A stretch of DNA of 64,000 bases from Aulostomus chinensis. Taxonomy: Eukaryota > Chordata > Actinopteri > Syngnathiformes > Aulostomidae. Shown in pieces: positions 13,089 through 25,541 of the stretch. The stretch's first letter is position 1. Every line of letters begins with the position of its first letter. A model generated the notes under the pieces. That model ran no database searches, was not told where the DNA came from, and saw only the letters and a list, made by a program, of their open reading frames with translations. The stretch spans positions 26,391,273 through 26,455,272 of the forward strand of contig JBBMOA010000014.1 in assembly GCA_037954235.1 (NCBI GenBank), in the 5' to 3' direction. Both the position numbers and the translations under genes were made by a program.

Positions 13089-13169
13089 GACAACATGTGA
13101 TGACGTGAGCCACATTTCGGGAAGGCACACTTCAGATACTTCCTCTCTTCATGGCCTCTAGGCATCACA

Positions 13170-13818
13170 ATGTCTGATGTGAAAGTCTGTCCCCCGATGA
13201 GTGGAAATCCGCCTCCACCAGAGGTCATAAATCCTAAGAAGCCTGGACGGGTAACCAATCAGCTGCAATATCTGGAGCGGGTGGTGATCAAAGCTTTATG
13301 GGGACATCAGTTATCCTGGCCCTTCCGCCGGCCTGTTGATGCAGTGGTACTGCATCTCCCAGTAAGTGTTCTCATTGGTCGGTTCATTGTAGCATCACTG
13401 TCTGCCTGTAAATGTGCTCGTGAGATGAAAGCTCCTCTTTTTGAAGTATTTAGTGCTTGAACATCAAATAAAATTGAACTTTGTGAACAAGTTCAGTTTC
13501 TCTGCAATCTGCTCTTGTCTTTGCAGGATTATTATACGATAATTACAAATCCTATGGATCTGGGCACTATTAAGAAACGCCTCCAGAACAAATATTACTG
13601 GAAGGCTCTTGAATGTATCCAAGATGTCAACACTATGTTCACCAACTGCTATATGTACAATCGGGTGAGAATGTACAACTTTTTAGTGCTTTTTAATTAC
13701 ACCAATGTGAATGCACACCTTCAATTTGAAAGCTCAATCATGATAGGCCTACTGAAATACAGTTGTAAGAAAGCTTGCTGTGATTACTGTCAAAATACCA
13801 GACTTTTTTTTCATTGCA

Positions 13819-13849
<31 letters not shown>

Positions 13850-14003
13850 CTTCTTTGTCAATAGCCTGGAGATGACGTCGTTTTTATGGCACAGACCTTG
13901 GAGAAGCTTTTTTTGAGTAAAGTTTCCCTCATGCCAAAGGAGGAGCATGAAGTTACCGAGGTTGCTAAAAAGGAACCAATGAAACGGAGGAAGACTGCTA
14001 CTG
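13170..14003 (+). other. brdt: brdt exons 1-3: first bromodomain
   Basis: Residues about 28-135 form the first bromodomain. Visible hallmarks are the WPF shelf at W50-P51-F52, the ZA-loop segment with NPMDL at 72-76, and the acetyl-lysine-binding asparagine N109 in CYMYNR. These positions match human BRDT numbering. This domain binds di-acetylated histone H4 tails. All key residues are intact, so it should be functional. The intron between exons 2 and 3 contains an (AT)n tract (about 13820-13847) close to the acceptor. Confidence 0.9.
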
Positions 14004-17000
14004 GTATAATGCAAAATAACATGATGCAATGTTACATATTTATGTTTCCATAAATGTACCTCAGATTGTTAATTGGATTTATATTTTAACATTCAACGTG
14101 GGCTACAGTTATTTGAAATTTAGATTTCTAAAATGTTAAGTTTGTCACACCGGAACAAAGGACTTCTTGTGAACAGTAGTCGTTGCTTCATTTTACCCTT
14201 TTAAAAATCGTCCCCCATTATTGTGTGTTATTTTACGTCACGCAGGTACAATCAAGCAGAGGTCGCTCAACTCAGAGGTCGTCCTCCAGCAGACAGTGAC
14301 AGTCATTCCTCCTGATGTACCTCGCTCCATGTCTCCCACCTCTGCGCAGATTGATGCGACCGTAGGTATTTGAATGGTTCGCTTGCAGCTTGTAGGATAT
14401 ATTTGTAAAAGATCAAGTTAATTCAATAATAATCAAAATAAATTCTCTTTATATAGTACATTTCAAATACAAATGTAACTGTTTCTCAAAGACAAGGCAG
14501 TTAACAAAAATGCAACCCAAACCAGCTAGAAACAAAAGGCAAAAAGCTGTCAAAAGAGATTGGTTTGGAAAATGTTTAAATGTGTCAACAGAATAAAATG
14601 ATTGTAAGTCTAAAGGGTGAATGGTCCAGAGATTAGGAGCCACTACCTCAAAAGCACAGTCTTCTTTGGTTTTGAGCCTAGTGCAAGGGACAAATAAGAG
14701 GCCCTGGTCAGTGGACCTCCTACTTGTGCTGTGTGGCACCAGAAGTTCTTTTATGTATGCTGGTCCCAGGCCATGCGTGGCTCTAAATGTCATAATAGGA
14801 TTTTGAATTGTGTCATGAATTTATTGAGTAACCAGTGTACGGACATGAGGATTGGTTTTACACAAGATCTTTTTCTAGATTTGGTATCTTTAACATAAAA
14901 CACAGCAAGCCATACTTTGCTGAAGGATAGTTTATATCCCAGCTGCAGTAGACAACCATCCTGTCATTAGCCATTCTCTACATGTGCCTTTTCAATCTAA
15001 CGTTTTAGATGTACAGTAAGAAGGCTAAAAACAGTTCAAATGCAGGGTTTTTTTTGTTTTGTTTTGTTTTGTTTTTTGCTCTAACACAGTGATCTACTGA
15101 TGACCTGATTTTTCTGAATCGTCAGATTAAAAAAGGGATTAAGCGGAAAGCAGACCCCACCTCCACCTCATTGATCACCAGCAGTGAGGCATCTGCTACT
15201 GACAACCAGCCAGCACCTTGCATGTTATTGCCCAGGAGAGGCAGTGGAAGGCCTATCAAACCTCCAAAGAAAGATTTACCTGCCTTTGAGGGCAAGACGT
15301 CCAAACAGCTCAGGTATTGCAATGACATCCTGAAGGAGATGCTCTCAAAGAGGCACTGTGCATACGCATGGCCATTTTATAACCCTGTGGATGTAGTTGC
15401 ATTAAACCTGCCAGACTATCATGACATCATCAAGCAGCCTATGGACCTGAGCACTGTGAGGGTAAGAACTGGAGAACACAACTTTGTTTCATTGTATTTT
15501 CGTATCGAGAATCAATTAGTAACTCAGACTCCTTTTTTTCCTCAGAAAAAAATGGATCAGCAAGTGTATGCAAATGCAAAAGAGTTTGCCGCTGATGTGA
15601 GACTGATGTTCTCAAACTGTTACAAATACAATCCACCCTCAAACCAAGTCGTCTACATGGCAAGAAAACTGCAGGTGGGGTTTTAGTTTTGTCACATCAC
15701 CATCTGCAGCAAAAGCCAAATGTAACAGTTATGCAAGATTCATCTGTTTAGTGACCTCCCTTCTTGACTGTCAAGTTCACGCTCAGTGTATTCACGGTAG
15801 ACATGTGAATTAGCTGCTCCCCTAGTGATGATGTTCTTAATCCTGTTGGTATGTTCATCATTCAAGGAACACGCCTTTTTTTGGGGGGGGTGGGGGGGGT
15901 GCCTGCAGAGACCAGCCGACTGCTATTTAGCTTGGCACAATGAATGGTAGCGGGTGGGAACTGTTGCGTGTCGCCATCAAAATTCATTCAATACACTTTT
16001 GCAGTGATTTGAAGCAGCACCTCCAGCTCCCCATTGTACATAAACTAAAACAAACAACAACATTGTTGACCGGGAGTCTCTGCTGCTACTAATCATGACA
16101 GACTTTGTAAGAGAGGATGAGGAGGATTACCTCTGGACAAATCAATATCCAACACCTTATCTGTTTGTTAACCCTACCATTCATTACATGGAGCTTACTA
16201 GCTGTGAGCTGATCTCTGAGGATCTAAGCAAACTGATGCACACATAGATTGGATTATGGATCTTTTTCTCTGGCTCTGGGAGGATGGGCAATAAGCATAT
16301 TTCCCAGAATCATGGCTTTGAACTTAGATTTTTGGTGAACACAGATATGTAGGTGAAAAACAGCCTGCTAGTGTCAGACTCTGCTCATGCGTCATTCTAA
16401 GTGAATATGCAACTTAAAAAACAATAAGAACCACATCCTTGAGAGGGTGAGTTTAGTATTAGACGTGACCTCTGTTGCTTCCATAAAATAAGATATTATA
16501 TCTCTTGCAGGATGTTTTTGAGGCACGATATTTGAAGGTTCCACAGGAGCCTGAGGGTTGTGTCACATCTCGCTCAAGAGTTGACAAGGAACAAGAAGTT
16601 AAAGTTAGCAGTCAGTCGTCCTCTTCAAGTTCAGACAGTGAGAGCTCGTCAGAGTCAGAGAGTTCATCCGAAGTGGTGGCTGTGCAGCTGGCCAATCTGG
16701 AGGAACGGGTGGGTGTTATACGTGGCAGTGATTGATTGTTGGAGAACACACTCACTTTAAATGGATTTTATTTCATGTGTTTTCAGTTGAGGGCAGTAAG
16801 TGATCAGCTGAACAAACTTACCCATGACCCCCTGATGAAACCAAGGAAGAAAGCCAAGTTGAAAAAGGAAAAAAGGAAGAAAGAAAAGAGCATTGCTAGG
16901 TTAAAGGACAAATCTGCAAAATACAAATGTAATGTTGAAGAAATGACCAACAGCAAGAGCTCTACTTTGTATGTATGCTCAGTCTTTCAGTCAAACAAGT

Positions 17001-20000
17001 AATGAACTGTACATTTTCCTAGCTTTTGCTCTTGATAATAATAGATGTGTGTGTGCATGTGTCATCATGGTAACAGAAACAAACTTCATAGAGAACCAGA
17101 CCAATGTGAGGCAGAGGTCTCCTCAATACCATTGACTTACCACGAGAAGAAGCAGTTGAAATCTGACATCAACCAGCTGCCTGGTTCCAAACTGGGTAAT
17201 CTGGTGAGCATCATTCATGCCAGGGAGGCTTGTTTCCAAGATACCACTCTGGAGGAGCTTGAGGTTGACTTTGACTTGCTCAAGCCTTCTACACTGAGAG
17301 CCCTGCAGAAGTTTGTGGCTGCATGTCTGAGGAAAGGCAGCAAGAATGTTAGCAGTGAGTCCACATCAATCCTGCTCGCCAAAAACAGCCGGATGTTTCT
17401 TTTCTTAGCTATAAATATGGGATGTTATTCTCCTCTCTGTCCTGCAGACAAGAAGCTGGTGAAGCCTGCAGGAGGAGTGCAGGGTGTGAAATCAAAGGAT
17501 TCTGGGAGACATCTGGTTATCAGTAAATTGAAGAACATGCTTAAGAGGAAAAAGTCAGTAGGTAAGAACTGAATCTTGTCATAGGTGTTACTGTCACTAG
17601 TACACGTGATTCATCAGTTGCAAAGTTACCTGTGTTCTTGTCAACAGCTAAAAATACTGCATCCCCTGACTTCAGCTGTCAGCCCTGCCTCAGTGAGAGC
17701 AGCAGCAGCAGCAGCTGCAGCAGTTCTTCATCCAGCTCTGACAACAGCAGCAGCAGCAGCAGCAGCAGCAGTCAGCCTAGCACTTCAGACAGCAGTGACT
17801 CTGAATCAGGTCAGCTGCTCTCCTTAGCAGATGCCCTCTCACTCTGTAGTTCACATCTCTTCGTCCTTAAAGAAATAAATAAAGCAGAAAATTAACTTAC
17901 TGCATTACTCTTCCAGTGCTGGAGTACGACCAACTGGCACATTAAATTGAACCAACTCCCTCGTCCTCATCCTCGCTCATTCCCGGTTGCGCCCGGTGGT
18001 CGTTTGTATTTTAGCTCAAATGAAAGTTTAGGTGGATTACTGAGCAAACAGATGGCTAGAGAAGATGTGGATTATACCGAATGATGTGCTTGATAGTTTG
18101 TAAACTGACATTTTTGGGTATTTTTGCTGTTGTTAGCCACCAGTCTCAATTAGCTGTAAACAGCTCTTTCTGTGTTCTGAGGCGCAAAGAAGTGACCACA
18201 TTACACTGTAAAGAGTACTTTTTATACAATTGGAGGTGAATCTAAAGATAATTTTTATAAAAATCCAAAAGTGGAGTCAGAGCAGATCTTTATTCAGGAT
18301 TTGGTACTGGTGTAAAAATAACCTTCAGTCCTCCCTGGCATTTATTTCAGTGTGCAAAGCACATGTATCATCATACCAACACCAGCCATGCTTGTGCCAC
18401 AGATATTGGTCCTGCTCTTACTCGGTGCCTTGCACATAGAGTTTGTCACTATTATGTTCCCTTGTAACCACTCCTGGCCACTTTTGTGAGAAAAAAAAAC
18501 CATTTTCTATTTCATAGTATAAAGTTGCTACAACAAAAGCATATTTGTGGGATAAAGAGACTTGTCTTTACCATCCAGTAATAACATGTGTGTCACACTG
18601 TCATGTTTTTGCACCTATCACAGTCATTTGTCCTAACTATCAGTTTTTATTTTATTTTGTGGTTAATCATTATTATATTGTACAATATATCTACCCATGT
18701 ATGGTTTCTCAATGCACATGTATTTCAGTGTCAAAAACCAAGAAGCAGAAAAGAGCGGCGTCAATCCCAAAGCTCCAGAAAAAGGTAAACACATCTACTT
18801 CTTGAATGTTGACCTTAACATGAGTGATGCCAAGACCAACATGTTACAATGAAATACACTCATGAAATGTTTCCTTTAGTTGAAGGTAACTGGTGCTGCC
18901 TGTAGCAAGCAGCTATTGGAGAGCAAGTGTTCGTTGAAAGCTTCAGTCGAGAAGTGTCAGCCTCCTACTGCTGTGCAGCCCTCGGAAACACAAACAAAAG
19001 GTCATGGGACATCACCTCAGACCGATCTGACCTGCGGTGAAATTACTCTGTCACCTCCTGGTAATGCTCCTGCACCTTTTTTTCTGCAGATCCACGAAAT
19101 TTGCGTGAATTTACTTTAGCACCTTAAATTTATTTTTTTATTTTAGTTTTTCAGCAGTAAAATGAAATGATTTATCATTAAGCCGTAAACCAGGAAACAC
19201 TGCAGGTTGATATTTTTCTGGAATTGGGAATACTGTACTTAGAATTTAGGAGTGGTACTGTATATACTGTTAAAAAAAGTGATAGCAATCAAAAATACAG
19301 TAGGACTCACTTGACTGATCTGCTGGAGTCACATGCCTCACCAGTTCCTCTGATCAATGACAGCATTTGTTTCTCACAGTTTCCAGGTAGAGAACAGTGT
19401 CAAACAACAGTAGTGGTGGTTTTAATGGCGCTTTCTTGAGTTTCCACCTTTACTTGACATGTATTTGACACTCTATGCACGATGAGTGCCACTGTCATCT
19501 GTTACAGAAGCGAAACATCTCTTCTAATGTGAGCATTAATGCCACCCTGACCGCATCAGCAGATGTGTTATTTTCCAGCCTAAAAAGTTTTTTTTTTTAA
19601 TGGAAAAAAAAAAACCCAGAGAAAACTGCTCAGGAATGTTAGCTGATTGATGAGGACTGGTGAGCAGAGGTGACAATCATGTAGGAATCAACAAAATATA
19701 AACAATACTCATTACGAGTCTAATCATGTTAGACAGTTAAAACAGGTTTTAATGATTCTGAAAGCCTGTTCATATTCTGCATCATCTCCTCTTCTATCCT
19801 GGCATTTTGTAGCAGCTCCCTTCAGCTATACCTCCCATAAGCTTCGTCACTCTCAGCCTCTTAGACGTGTTTCTCATTGACATTCATATTTCCTCCCCTC
19901 ACTGCCGGTGGCTCCACATCACAAAAGGAACCCTCATCATTTCCACCACCTGCTCTCCTCAGGCTACCTGCTCTCTTTCTCTCGTATGTTCAGTGTCCTT

Positions 20001-21972
20001 CAGAGGCACAATGTCAGGACATGAGAACTCTCCCCCTCAGTTGTATCCCCCCTCACCCCCATCCGCCTGTTACTTGATTTAAAGTGGACAGACTAATGTT
20101 ATGTTAGCTTAGTCACTGCGGATGAGTGGACAGTCAAATTGAGCTCCACATTTCTCACATAATTGTCATTTCTTTGACAGATTTGTCTGCCCTGTTGTCG
20201 CCCATGTTATCACCAGCAGTTCTGTTGGACTGGGCTGCCACCAGATTTGAGGTAGCACTGATGAAACGACAACACTCCACACGTGCACTGCTGTATTTTT
20301 ACGACACCTCTTTCCTAAAATGCAGGATACACTATAAATACCCGTGCTGATCCTGGTCATGACCACTACTGGAGATCTGTAGAATTCTGACACTCCCATG
20401 ACTTTTTGATTTCGGCCTTATTTGCTCCATCATCTCTGACTGCAACAGCGGCCGCGGTGTCTTGTAAATATAGGCCACCAGCAACCACATTAACTCTCAA
20501 CTGTGCCTCGACTGTGTTCAAATAGACGGGTGGAGAGAGGACTATGCTCCATGTTTGTGATTTCGATGGCCGAAATTGAACACTATAAATTTTAAGCTCT
20601 AGAGCTGGAAGTGTGACACTCCTTATATCACTCTGCAATAACACCTTTATTTGTTTGCACTCAGGGGTCGGTGTTGTCCCCTCTGAGTGAGAGTCCACTA
20701 CACCTGAAAGAAGAGAAGAAACCTAGTAAGTCACTTAACATACTGAAATGACTATGTTTTTAATAGCTAATTCTTTTACAGTTCACGCCTTATAAGAGAA
20801 TTGTTGTTGCAGATTTCAGATGCAGTGAAGATTGTCCTGACCGTCAGACGACAGATGTTTCTCCCTCCAACTCTGCAAGTAAACAAGAGAAACTTCAACG
20901 CCCCAAAAAGGTACAGTACTTCTCCTGCTGAGGATTAACATTTTCCTCACAATAACTGAAGGGCACGGACTAAACAAAGACGAGGGTGTATTATGGTTTA
21001 TGTTGGCTGAGTCAGCTTTCTGTATCCATTTCTAGTAGTTAAATGTTGAAGACATGATTGAAACGAATCCCTTTAGGTACTAGTAGTTGATTTTGGACCA
21101 GTGATGTCGCAAACATCTCTGCTAAAATCATAAAATCATGTCAGTACTTGTTCTATAGACCAGCTATACATACTGTATTAATATAGTTCCTGTATCCGCT
21201 CCCCTAACCCGTTTCAACATGGTGTTTTTTGTTTGTTTGTGTTCTTTAGGACATTGTACTGAAAAATGCAGAGTCTTGGGCTCAATTGGTAAAACAGTCA
21301 GTCACCCCGGCCGCTATCAAGTCATCAAGGGAGAGCTTTGAACACTTCCGTAAGGCTGCAATCGAGAAGGAAGAACGCGAAAAAGCTCTTAAGAAGAAGC
21401 AGATGGAAGAAAATCCTGAAAAGAGGTAGTCACACATCCCGCAGATTCTTTTTTTTATAGATACAGTATGCTTCTTGTTTTTTTTGTTTTTTGTTGTTGT
21501 ATCATTATATTTTATATTTCAGACGCGCTGTGAAGGCTTTTTTTTTCCCCCTGAGGATTTCAAAACATGAGTTTTTCCTCCATATGACAAGGCCCTTCCC
21601 TTTCTAGTTTACCTGCCCAAGAAGATAAAGATCTACAGCTCTGTAAAGAGGGTCGTGAGTCACAAGAGCCCATCTGCACCACTACCTCGGATGTTCCCGA
21701 AGACGTTGAGCAGCTAAAGCCAAAGTGTCCCATGGGAAGGCAGCCTCCAGTCACACCCCTCCCAGTGGACCATGAACGGGAGATGGCCCGCAAAAAAGAG
21801 CAGGAACGTCGCAGGAGAGAGGCTGTGGGTGTCTGTCCAGGTGTGATGATATTTTGGTTTCTGTTGGCTAATTCATCACTGCTTCTGTGGTTTGTTTTTC
21901 TCCTAGATGTCATGTATTGACATGACCATGCAGCAGGACATCATGACCACATTTGAGCTGAACCTGGACTAG
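13170..21972 (+). CDS. brdt: bromodomain testis-specific protein (BET family)
   Basis: BET proteins bind acetylated histones through two bromodomains. BRDT does so in male germ cells, where it controls meiotic and post-meiotic transcription and chromatin compaction. Nineteen exons with GT/AG borders join in frame: 13170-13361, 13527-13664, 13865-14003, 14246-14361, 15126-15461, 15546-15674, 16511-16708, 16787-16968, 17077-17354, 17448-17561, 17648-17809, 18729-18784, 18880-19060, 20181-20251, 20665-20725, 20813-20910, 21250-21425, 21608-21824 and 21907-21972. The sum is 2910 nt, or 969 residues, close to human BRDT (947 from memory). Order: bromodomain 1, bromodomain 2, serine/acidic stretch, basic helix, ET domain, polyserine, linker, conserved C-terminal end. 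BRD2, BRD3 and BRD4 are the alternatives, but the short C-terminus and ephx4 and btbd8 next door favour BRDT. The start has A at -3. The small exons 12-16 are the least certain. Confidence 0.9.
14430..14800 (-). mobile_element. decayed LINE 3' fragment in brdt intron 4
   Basis: On the minus strand a degenerate frame at about 14550-14793 retains the typical end of an L2/CR1-type reverse transcriptase protein. A GL.PAYIKELL segment, then RSTDQGLL.VP and AFEVVAPNLW, correspond to the usual 'LAP.YL.DLL...AP.LWNSLP' pattern. It is truncated and interrupted, hence a dead copy. It lies between brdt exons 4 and 5, antisense to the gene. Confidence 0.65.
15126..15674 (+). other. brdt: brdt exons 5-6: second bromodomain
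   Basis: Exon 5 opens with a basic KKGIKRKAD motif conserved in BET proteins. The second bromodomain follows at residues about 257-365, continuing into exon 7. Visible are WPF at 277-279, the KQPMDL segment at 298-303 and the binding asparagine N336 in CYKYN. The domain is split by a short intron after the MDLSTVR segment. Nothing is missing compared with the family. Confidence 0.9.
15900..16215. repeat. dispersed repeat family A, copy 1 (brdt intron 6)
   Basis: The left end contains 'ttagcttggcacaatgaatg' and the right end contains the inverted, diverged counterpart 'taccattcattacatggag', like long degenerate terminal inverted repeats. The centre shares an identical 23-base block (16108-16130) with 35780-35802. 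Read on the + strand that block encodes REDEEDY within a short frame beginning MTDFVREDEEDYL. It is probably a non-autonomous DNA element or an eroded transposon end. I do not recognise the family. Confidence 0.5.
17077..17561 (+). other. brdt: brdt exons 9-10: extraterminal (ET) domain
   Basis: Residues about 495-575 carry the ET signature: LTYHEKKQL, then DINQLPG.KLG, then VDFDLLKPSTLRAL. In BET proteins the ET domain recruits partners such as NSD3 and JMJD6 through short basic peptides. It is preceded in exon 8 (16787-16968) by a lysine-rich helical stretch. The exon 8/9 and 9/10 joins complete split codons exactly, which supports the model. Confidence 0.88.
17648..17809 (+). other. brdt: brdt exon 11: polyserine tract encoded by (AGC)n
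   Basis: About 40 residues (roughly 623-662) are mostly serine. They are encoded by AGC runs at about 17695-17775 with a few Cys, Asp, Asn and Gln interruptions, and end in an acidic DSSDSES segment. BET proteins usually have a serine/acidic cluster here. The pure AGC runs make it a coding microsatellite that is likely to vary in length. Confidence 0.85.
18012..18190. repeat. dispersed repeat family B, copy 1 (brdt intron 11)
   Basis: This stretch is recognisably similar to 53345-53560 in a btbd8 intron. Shared features are 'gtggat' near the start, a purine-rich block encoding an EDVDY-like motif (atggctagagaagatgtgg), 'agtttgtaaac' compared with 'agtttacgaac', and a block near the end with 'aaacagct'. 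The purine block also resembles the centre of family A. No intact protein is present. Confidence 0.4.
21250..21972 (+). other. brdt: brdt exons 17-19: conserved C-terminal region
   Basis: Exon 17 encodes NAESWAQL and FRKAAIEKE, which match the conserved BET C-terminal block (in human BRDT 'NADSW...FRKAAIEKE'). Exon 18 ends in a KEQERRRREA segment. Exon 19 encodes IDMTMQQDIMTTFE before the stop at 21970-21972, which is the family's short C-terminal motif linked to P-TEFb binding in BRD4 and BRDT. The conservation of these three separate blocks shows that the gene is complete at its 3' end. Confidence 0.88.
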
Positions 21973-22690
21973 AGACCACCTGGGATGTACTTGAAACCAT
22001 CTGGCATTAGTGCAAGATGTGTTGTTGTGTTGACTCAGGGAATTGATTGAGCCGTCAGTTCAACCTTCTATATATTCTTGAGATGTGGATGTTTAAAAAA
22101 AAAAAAACACTTAAATTTGAAATGTGTGCACTGATACACTTTTGATTGTGGGATGATTGGGTGAAGCACTGTCCTGAATTCTCCACGTTTCCTGGTTGAT
22201 ATTCGGAGGAGTCGTCCTTTGGTTGACAGCTGTGAACGACAAGCTGATTCATAGATGTGTACACTGTTATTAAGATGTCACCTTGTCATATTTTCTGAAA
22301 TCTGAAGTGTTAAGTTCTAATTTTGCTGTTACTCCGCTCTGTTTAAAACCATATCACTGTGTTTCTGTAAATCCTGACTGAAAAAAAGACTCTAAATGTT
22401 GACAAAACACTAGTTTATATGAACATGCACATTTTTGTCTTCTTTATAAAGCGCAAACAATTCATATTTTGCCAGTATTTTCAAAGCAGGATTGTATTCA
22501 TCTCATTTGCTTAACTTCTTGAAAATGCCAAACATTGTGTTATCTATGCATTCACTGCACTTTTTTGTCCTTACAGTTCTGGATGTTCCAAAGTTGGACA
22601 TTAGCAGTATATTATATGTTCCAGTTTGTTATATGCTAATATAATAGTTTTTGGGCTTTTTTTTAACCTCAATAAAGCTATTTTCACTAA
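21973..22690 (+). terminator. brdt: brdt 3'-UTR and poly(A) signal
   Basis: About 700 bases of AT-rich sequence follow the stop codon. AATAAA lies at 22671-22676. Cleavage would be expected near 22690-22700. No coding signal or transposon is seen in the UTR. Confidence 0.7.
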
Positions 22691-23706
22691 GCAATCTGGC
22701 ATCACAAAATCCAATATTAATCCACGTGATCTGTTGAGCAATCCTAACCCCCCTGCAAATCAAAAGTACCAGATCCTTATAGGGTGAACCTTTGAGGTGG
22801 CTGTTTGATAGATTTAGCCGCTGGGAATTTTCAGACCCTGGAAACAAATTTTTGATTATTAACGTCTTGTAATCCAGTCACTTAACTACATTTTTAGGTG
22901 CAGCCTGATGCCTGCTCACAAGACCTAATTACCAAAAAGGCTATGTTAACTTTTTTTTTTTTTTTAATCTAATGCAAGTTAATAAAATTGCACTCTTGGA
23001 AACAAGGAGATCCTGCCATCTGCAGATGTAGACGCACAGTAGTTGAGTGCATAGACACTTCATGCATATTCATGCAGTTCATACATTTTTCATTTAAGAA
23101 TTACGCTGCGGACAGAGAACATCAGTGAGTACAGATAAGAAACAGTTCATTTAAGTGCAGCAATGCTGCACTGTTGTATATATGATTAACATTTATTTCC
23201 TCACAGGAAAAAGAAATATGTATACTGAAATACATCAGCCACTGGCCCCTTCCTCTACTGATACCAGCAGGCACCACTGAAACACCCACATCAAGATTAA
23301 TCCTATAGTGACACATTAATTGATAGAAGCCATAGTATTGTCATCTTCTTAAAATAATTGCCTAAAGTCAATTTTTGACAGGTTCTTTTTTGCCTAAAAC
23401 AACTCCTAATGATGTTTTGTCTCCAGTTTTTTGTGTTTTCTGAAAAACTTACTTGGTGGTGGTGATGATGGATACTTGGTTACTTGATAGTAACCTTTAC
23501 AACTGTATGGCCTCTAATTAGAAAATTCCTAAATGAAATCTCAAGCTGTTACTGATGTTAGGGCTTGAGCCAAGGTAAGTTCCCAGGCTTCATTATCACG
23601 ATGGGTACGTGCCTCTAGTTGGCCCTTTTCACAGCAGCCATTTTGACATGTCATTTATGATTTATAACACCATTAATGTCCTTGTTACGTGTAGGCAAGC
23701 CAAAAT

Positions 23707-24071
23707 CATCCATCCATCCATATTTACATAGCTTATTCCTGTTAAGGGTCGTGGGGGGGTGGAGCCTATCCCAGCAGCTATGGGCGAGGTCTGGACAGGT
23801 CACCAGTCCATCGCAGGGCCAACACATAGAGACAGACAACCATTCACACTCACATTCATACCTACGGTCAATTTAGAGTCTGGATTAACCTGGTCCCCTC
23901 TTGATGTCTTTGGACTGTGGGAGGAAGCCGGAGTACTGGAGAGAACCCACACAGGAACAGGGAGAACATGGAGACTCCACACAGAAAGATCCCATGCCCG
24001 AATTGGGGCTCGAACCCAGAACCTTCTTGCTGTGAGGTGACAGTGCTAACCACTGCACCACCGTGCCACCC
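23707..24071 (-). mobile_element. SINE of the main family, reverse orientation
   Basis: The sequence opens with CATCC repeats and closes with 'accgtgccaccc', the reverse complements of the 3' tail and 5' head of the family. It includes the full body with 'cttgatgtctttggactgtg'. It appears close to full length. No convincing target duplication was seen. Confidence 0.8.
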
Positions 24072-24073
24072 AC

Positions 24074-24270
24074 AGAATAAGAATCAGAAAAAGCTTTATT
24101 GCCAAGTACCATTTTACACAAATGAGGAATTTGTTGTGGTGCTGTTAGTGCGTAATAAATTTTACACACAAAATAAAACAAAACAGCGCGCACCAACACA
24201 CTGAGGCAGCTGTCCGCATCCATCTTGGATCTCACTGGATGTCTGCGGCACATTAAGAAGAATGGGATCT
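24074..24270. repeat. dispersed repeat with 'gctttattgccaagtacc' block
   Basis: Directly after the SINE is a block 'gaatcagaaaaagctttatt' continuing to 'gaggaatttgttgtgg'. Segments of this kind recur in many percomorph genomes and probably come from the end of a retroelement. Assignment is from memory of the pattern only, and the 3' limit is unclear. Confidence 0.4.
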
Positions 24271-24956
24271 TTTTCACCTGTTTGCTCTATTACATGTCAA
24301 CATGACTGCTGTGGAAAGGGTCTATAGAATGACGCAGAAATGAGTCATAAAAATTAGCACTGCTTAACTTGAGTCCTTTGTTGTAAAATTAATTAGATTT
24401 TGAATAAATGCCTAAAATATGGTCTATTCAAGTCTTAGTTTGTTAATAGCATTACTTTAGCTTTCTTCCTCTAATGGTTGGATTTACTTAATAATGTTTG
24501 AATTTACTTAAAAGAACTTCCTGAACAAAATTGTGAGGTGAAGTCTCTCAAACTTGTTTGCAACAGTTATTTTCTGCAATAATCCAAAATCAACTATAGA
24601 AATCACATTGGCTTTTGGTTGAGCGAGCCCATGTGGTGATGCAAACTCCAGGGTTGGCCTCTGGGATGACGTCATCAGCCCTGCTGATTGACGCCTATTT
24701 CCACCATTGTAGTGACAAAAGAGAACCTGTAAACCTGAATTATACAATGAGATGCTTTATGGAGACAGTGACCTGGTATCACAATATAATGTCCTAATCT
24801 AATTCTCCAAAATAATGATTCATTTATTGTGGAAAGTAGGACACTGTGGAACCATCATTGTGTATTTGTTTAATTGGCAAGCAAATTGGAATTCTCGGTC
24901 ACCTTGTCTCTTTTGTGTCGACTGCTTTGGTGAAAAATCACATAGGCTGCGTAATG

Positions 24957-24974
24957 CCGCCAGTAGATGGCGGT
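24957..24974 (+). promoter_or_regulatory. CTCF-like binding motif
   Basis: CCGCCAGTAGATGGCGGT fits the 18-position vertebrate CTCF core YGRCCASYAGRKGGCRSY with a single mismatch, at position 2. It is oriented forward and lies between brdt and ephx4. Occupancy cannot be judged from sequence. Confidence 0.5.
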
Positions 24975-25541
24975 ATATACAACATTATGCATGGCTGTAA
25001 CCGTAATGTAGTGGAAGAAGAAAAGCCTCCTCCCAGCTACCTGCCAGCCACACTCGGGGTTACCTTCACGTGAATAAGTTATGGTGGTCGTTAATAGTGT
25101 TCTGGTACTGCTTATGTTGCTGTATTGAGACAAAGTTTGGGAATGTTCATGAAGGTGATGGCACCGGAAACAGGTGGTCAGTCACGTGAGTTAATGATTC
25201 GCTGCGTCAGAGGGTTGCACTTGTTTTTTTGAGAAAGAGGATAAAACCACCTCAAGCAAGCATCAAAACTTACATGAAACTGAGGGGACGGGTTTCACTT
25301 CAGACTTTTGTAGTAGTTACAGTTGTTTCCTTGTGTGACTTCGTTACGTTCTTGGAGGAATTATGAAAACTACATGTTTGTGAAGCACACGTACTAAAAA
25401 AACTCAATGTATTTGATTGAGGTTTCTCAAATATTATGATGCTGATCACCTTGGATTTTTTTTGTTAGATAAAACAAAGCCTAGGTCAAGCCCTGGGGAC
25501 CAAGATATGTATAAATTTCTGATGCTCATACATACACTTAC

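Noticed and set aside
17914..17945. Candidate brdt exon after CTTCCAG near 17921
   Set aside because: The frame entered in phase 1 stops within about ten codons with no donor; the next supported exon is at 18729.
21526..21600. Alternative acceptor TTTCAG before brdt exon 18
   Set aside because: Its frame runs through a T-rich stretch and soon stops; the acceptor at 21602-21607 continues the conserved protein, so the upstream one is probably not used.
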